Source of the DNA: JBGTKH01 sp041744735
GTDB taxonomy: Bacteria > Planctomycetota > Planctomycetia > Pirellulales > Pirellulaceae
Assembly: GCA_041744735.1 (NCBI GenBank)
Contig: JBGTKH010000663.1
Location: 1-7,352 of the forward strand
Length of the DNA: 7,352 bases
Direction of reading: 5' to 3'
Every line of letters begins with the position of its first letter. The stretch's first letter is position 1. Below are positions 7,177-7,352 of this stretch, piece after piece. The notes beneath the pieces are model-generated. The model had not been told where the DNA came from. It ran no database searches and saw nothing but the letters and a program-made list of their open reading frames with translations. Position numbers and translations under genes: made by a program.

Positions 7177-7352
7177 TTATCCTTCGCCGTTCATGTGCAC
7201 TGTGATGCTGCGGTCAAGCAGGTCGTTAAGTCTGTCGTCGCGCCCGCGGGCGACACGCCATACTCTGGCGAGTTCGGCTACGGGAATCGGGGGCTCATTT
7301 CGGCCGGAAAAGTTACTCTAAACGCATCCAGACGGCGTTCAAATATTCTGTC
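7177..7352 (-). pseudogene. C-terminal gene fragment with a frameshift in a C-run
   Basis: From the right edge the minus strand reads D-R-I-F-E-R-R-L-D-A-F-R-V-T-F-P-A-E-M-S-P, then stops at a TAG (7276-7278). A second frame overlaps it and reads I-P-V-A-E-L-A-R-V-W-R-V-A-R-G-R, ending in V-H-M-N-G-E-G at TAA (7177-7179). Adding one C to the five-C run at 7288-7292 joins both into one uninterrupted frame. Both halves look protein-like and charged, so a true gene with one lost base, or a sequencing error, is likely. The start lies beyond the window. I do not recognise the family. Confidence 0.4.

Overview
The window most likely comes from a planctomycete, probably of the Pirellula type. The clearest sign is a long HEAT-repeat protein ending in the Planctomycetes/Verrucomicrobia-type haem-binding c-type cytochrome domain. 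GC-rich coding sequence and dispersed hairpin-type repeats fit this. The taxon is an inference from gene content; no ribosomal RNA or other marker is present.

Layout. (1) Plus strand, 3-1676: the 3' part of the HEAT-repeat/cytochrome c gene; its start lies left of the window. (2) Minus strand, 2060-1734: a small XRE-type helix-turn-helix regulator with its own probable extended -10 promoter, convergent with gene 1. (3) Minus strand, 6234-2232: the core of the window, read right to left. It holds a CBS-domain-pair protein; a 98-bp gap with a good sigma70-like promoter; korA (fused gamma-alpha subunit of a 2-oxoacid, probably 2-oxoglutarate, ferredoxin oxidoreductase); korB (TPP and 4Fe-4S beta subunit); and a second CBS-pair protein with an N-terminal zinc ribbon, which overlaps korB by ATGA. 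A 10-bp-stem hairpin follows the last stop. (4) Right flank, 6235-7352: no intact gene. It contains a probable promoter for the first CBS gene, two small non-autonomous transposon-like elements (MITEs of 104 and 81 bp) with closely related 12-bp terminal inverted repeats and perfect 8-bp target duplications, a 20-bp tandem duplication, and remnants of at least two or three genes (a TPR protein, a frameshifted unknown C-terminus, and a possible sulfotransferase-like scrap).

How the genes work together. KorAB would decarboxylate 2-oxoglutarate to succinyl-CoA and reduce ferredoxin, replacing the NAD-linked dehydrogenase step of the TCA cycle or running in reverse for CO2 fixation. Two paralogous CBS-pair proteins flank korAB on the same strand, and one is translationally coupled to korB. 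CBS pairs usually bind adenine nucleotides, so an energy-status control of the enzyme is a reasonable hypothesis. It is not shown by the sequence. In the upstream paralogue the second nucleotide-binding motif is degenerate.

The most unusual non-coding signal is the pair of MITEs. The two share termini but have different hairpin-rich interiors, and one interrupts the TPR remnant out of frame.
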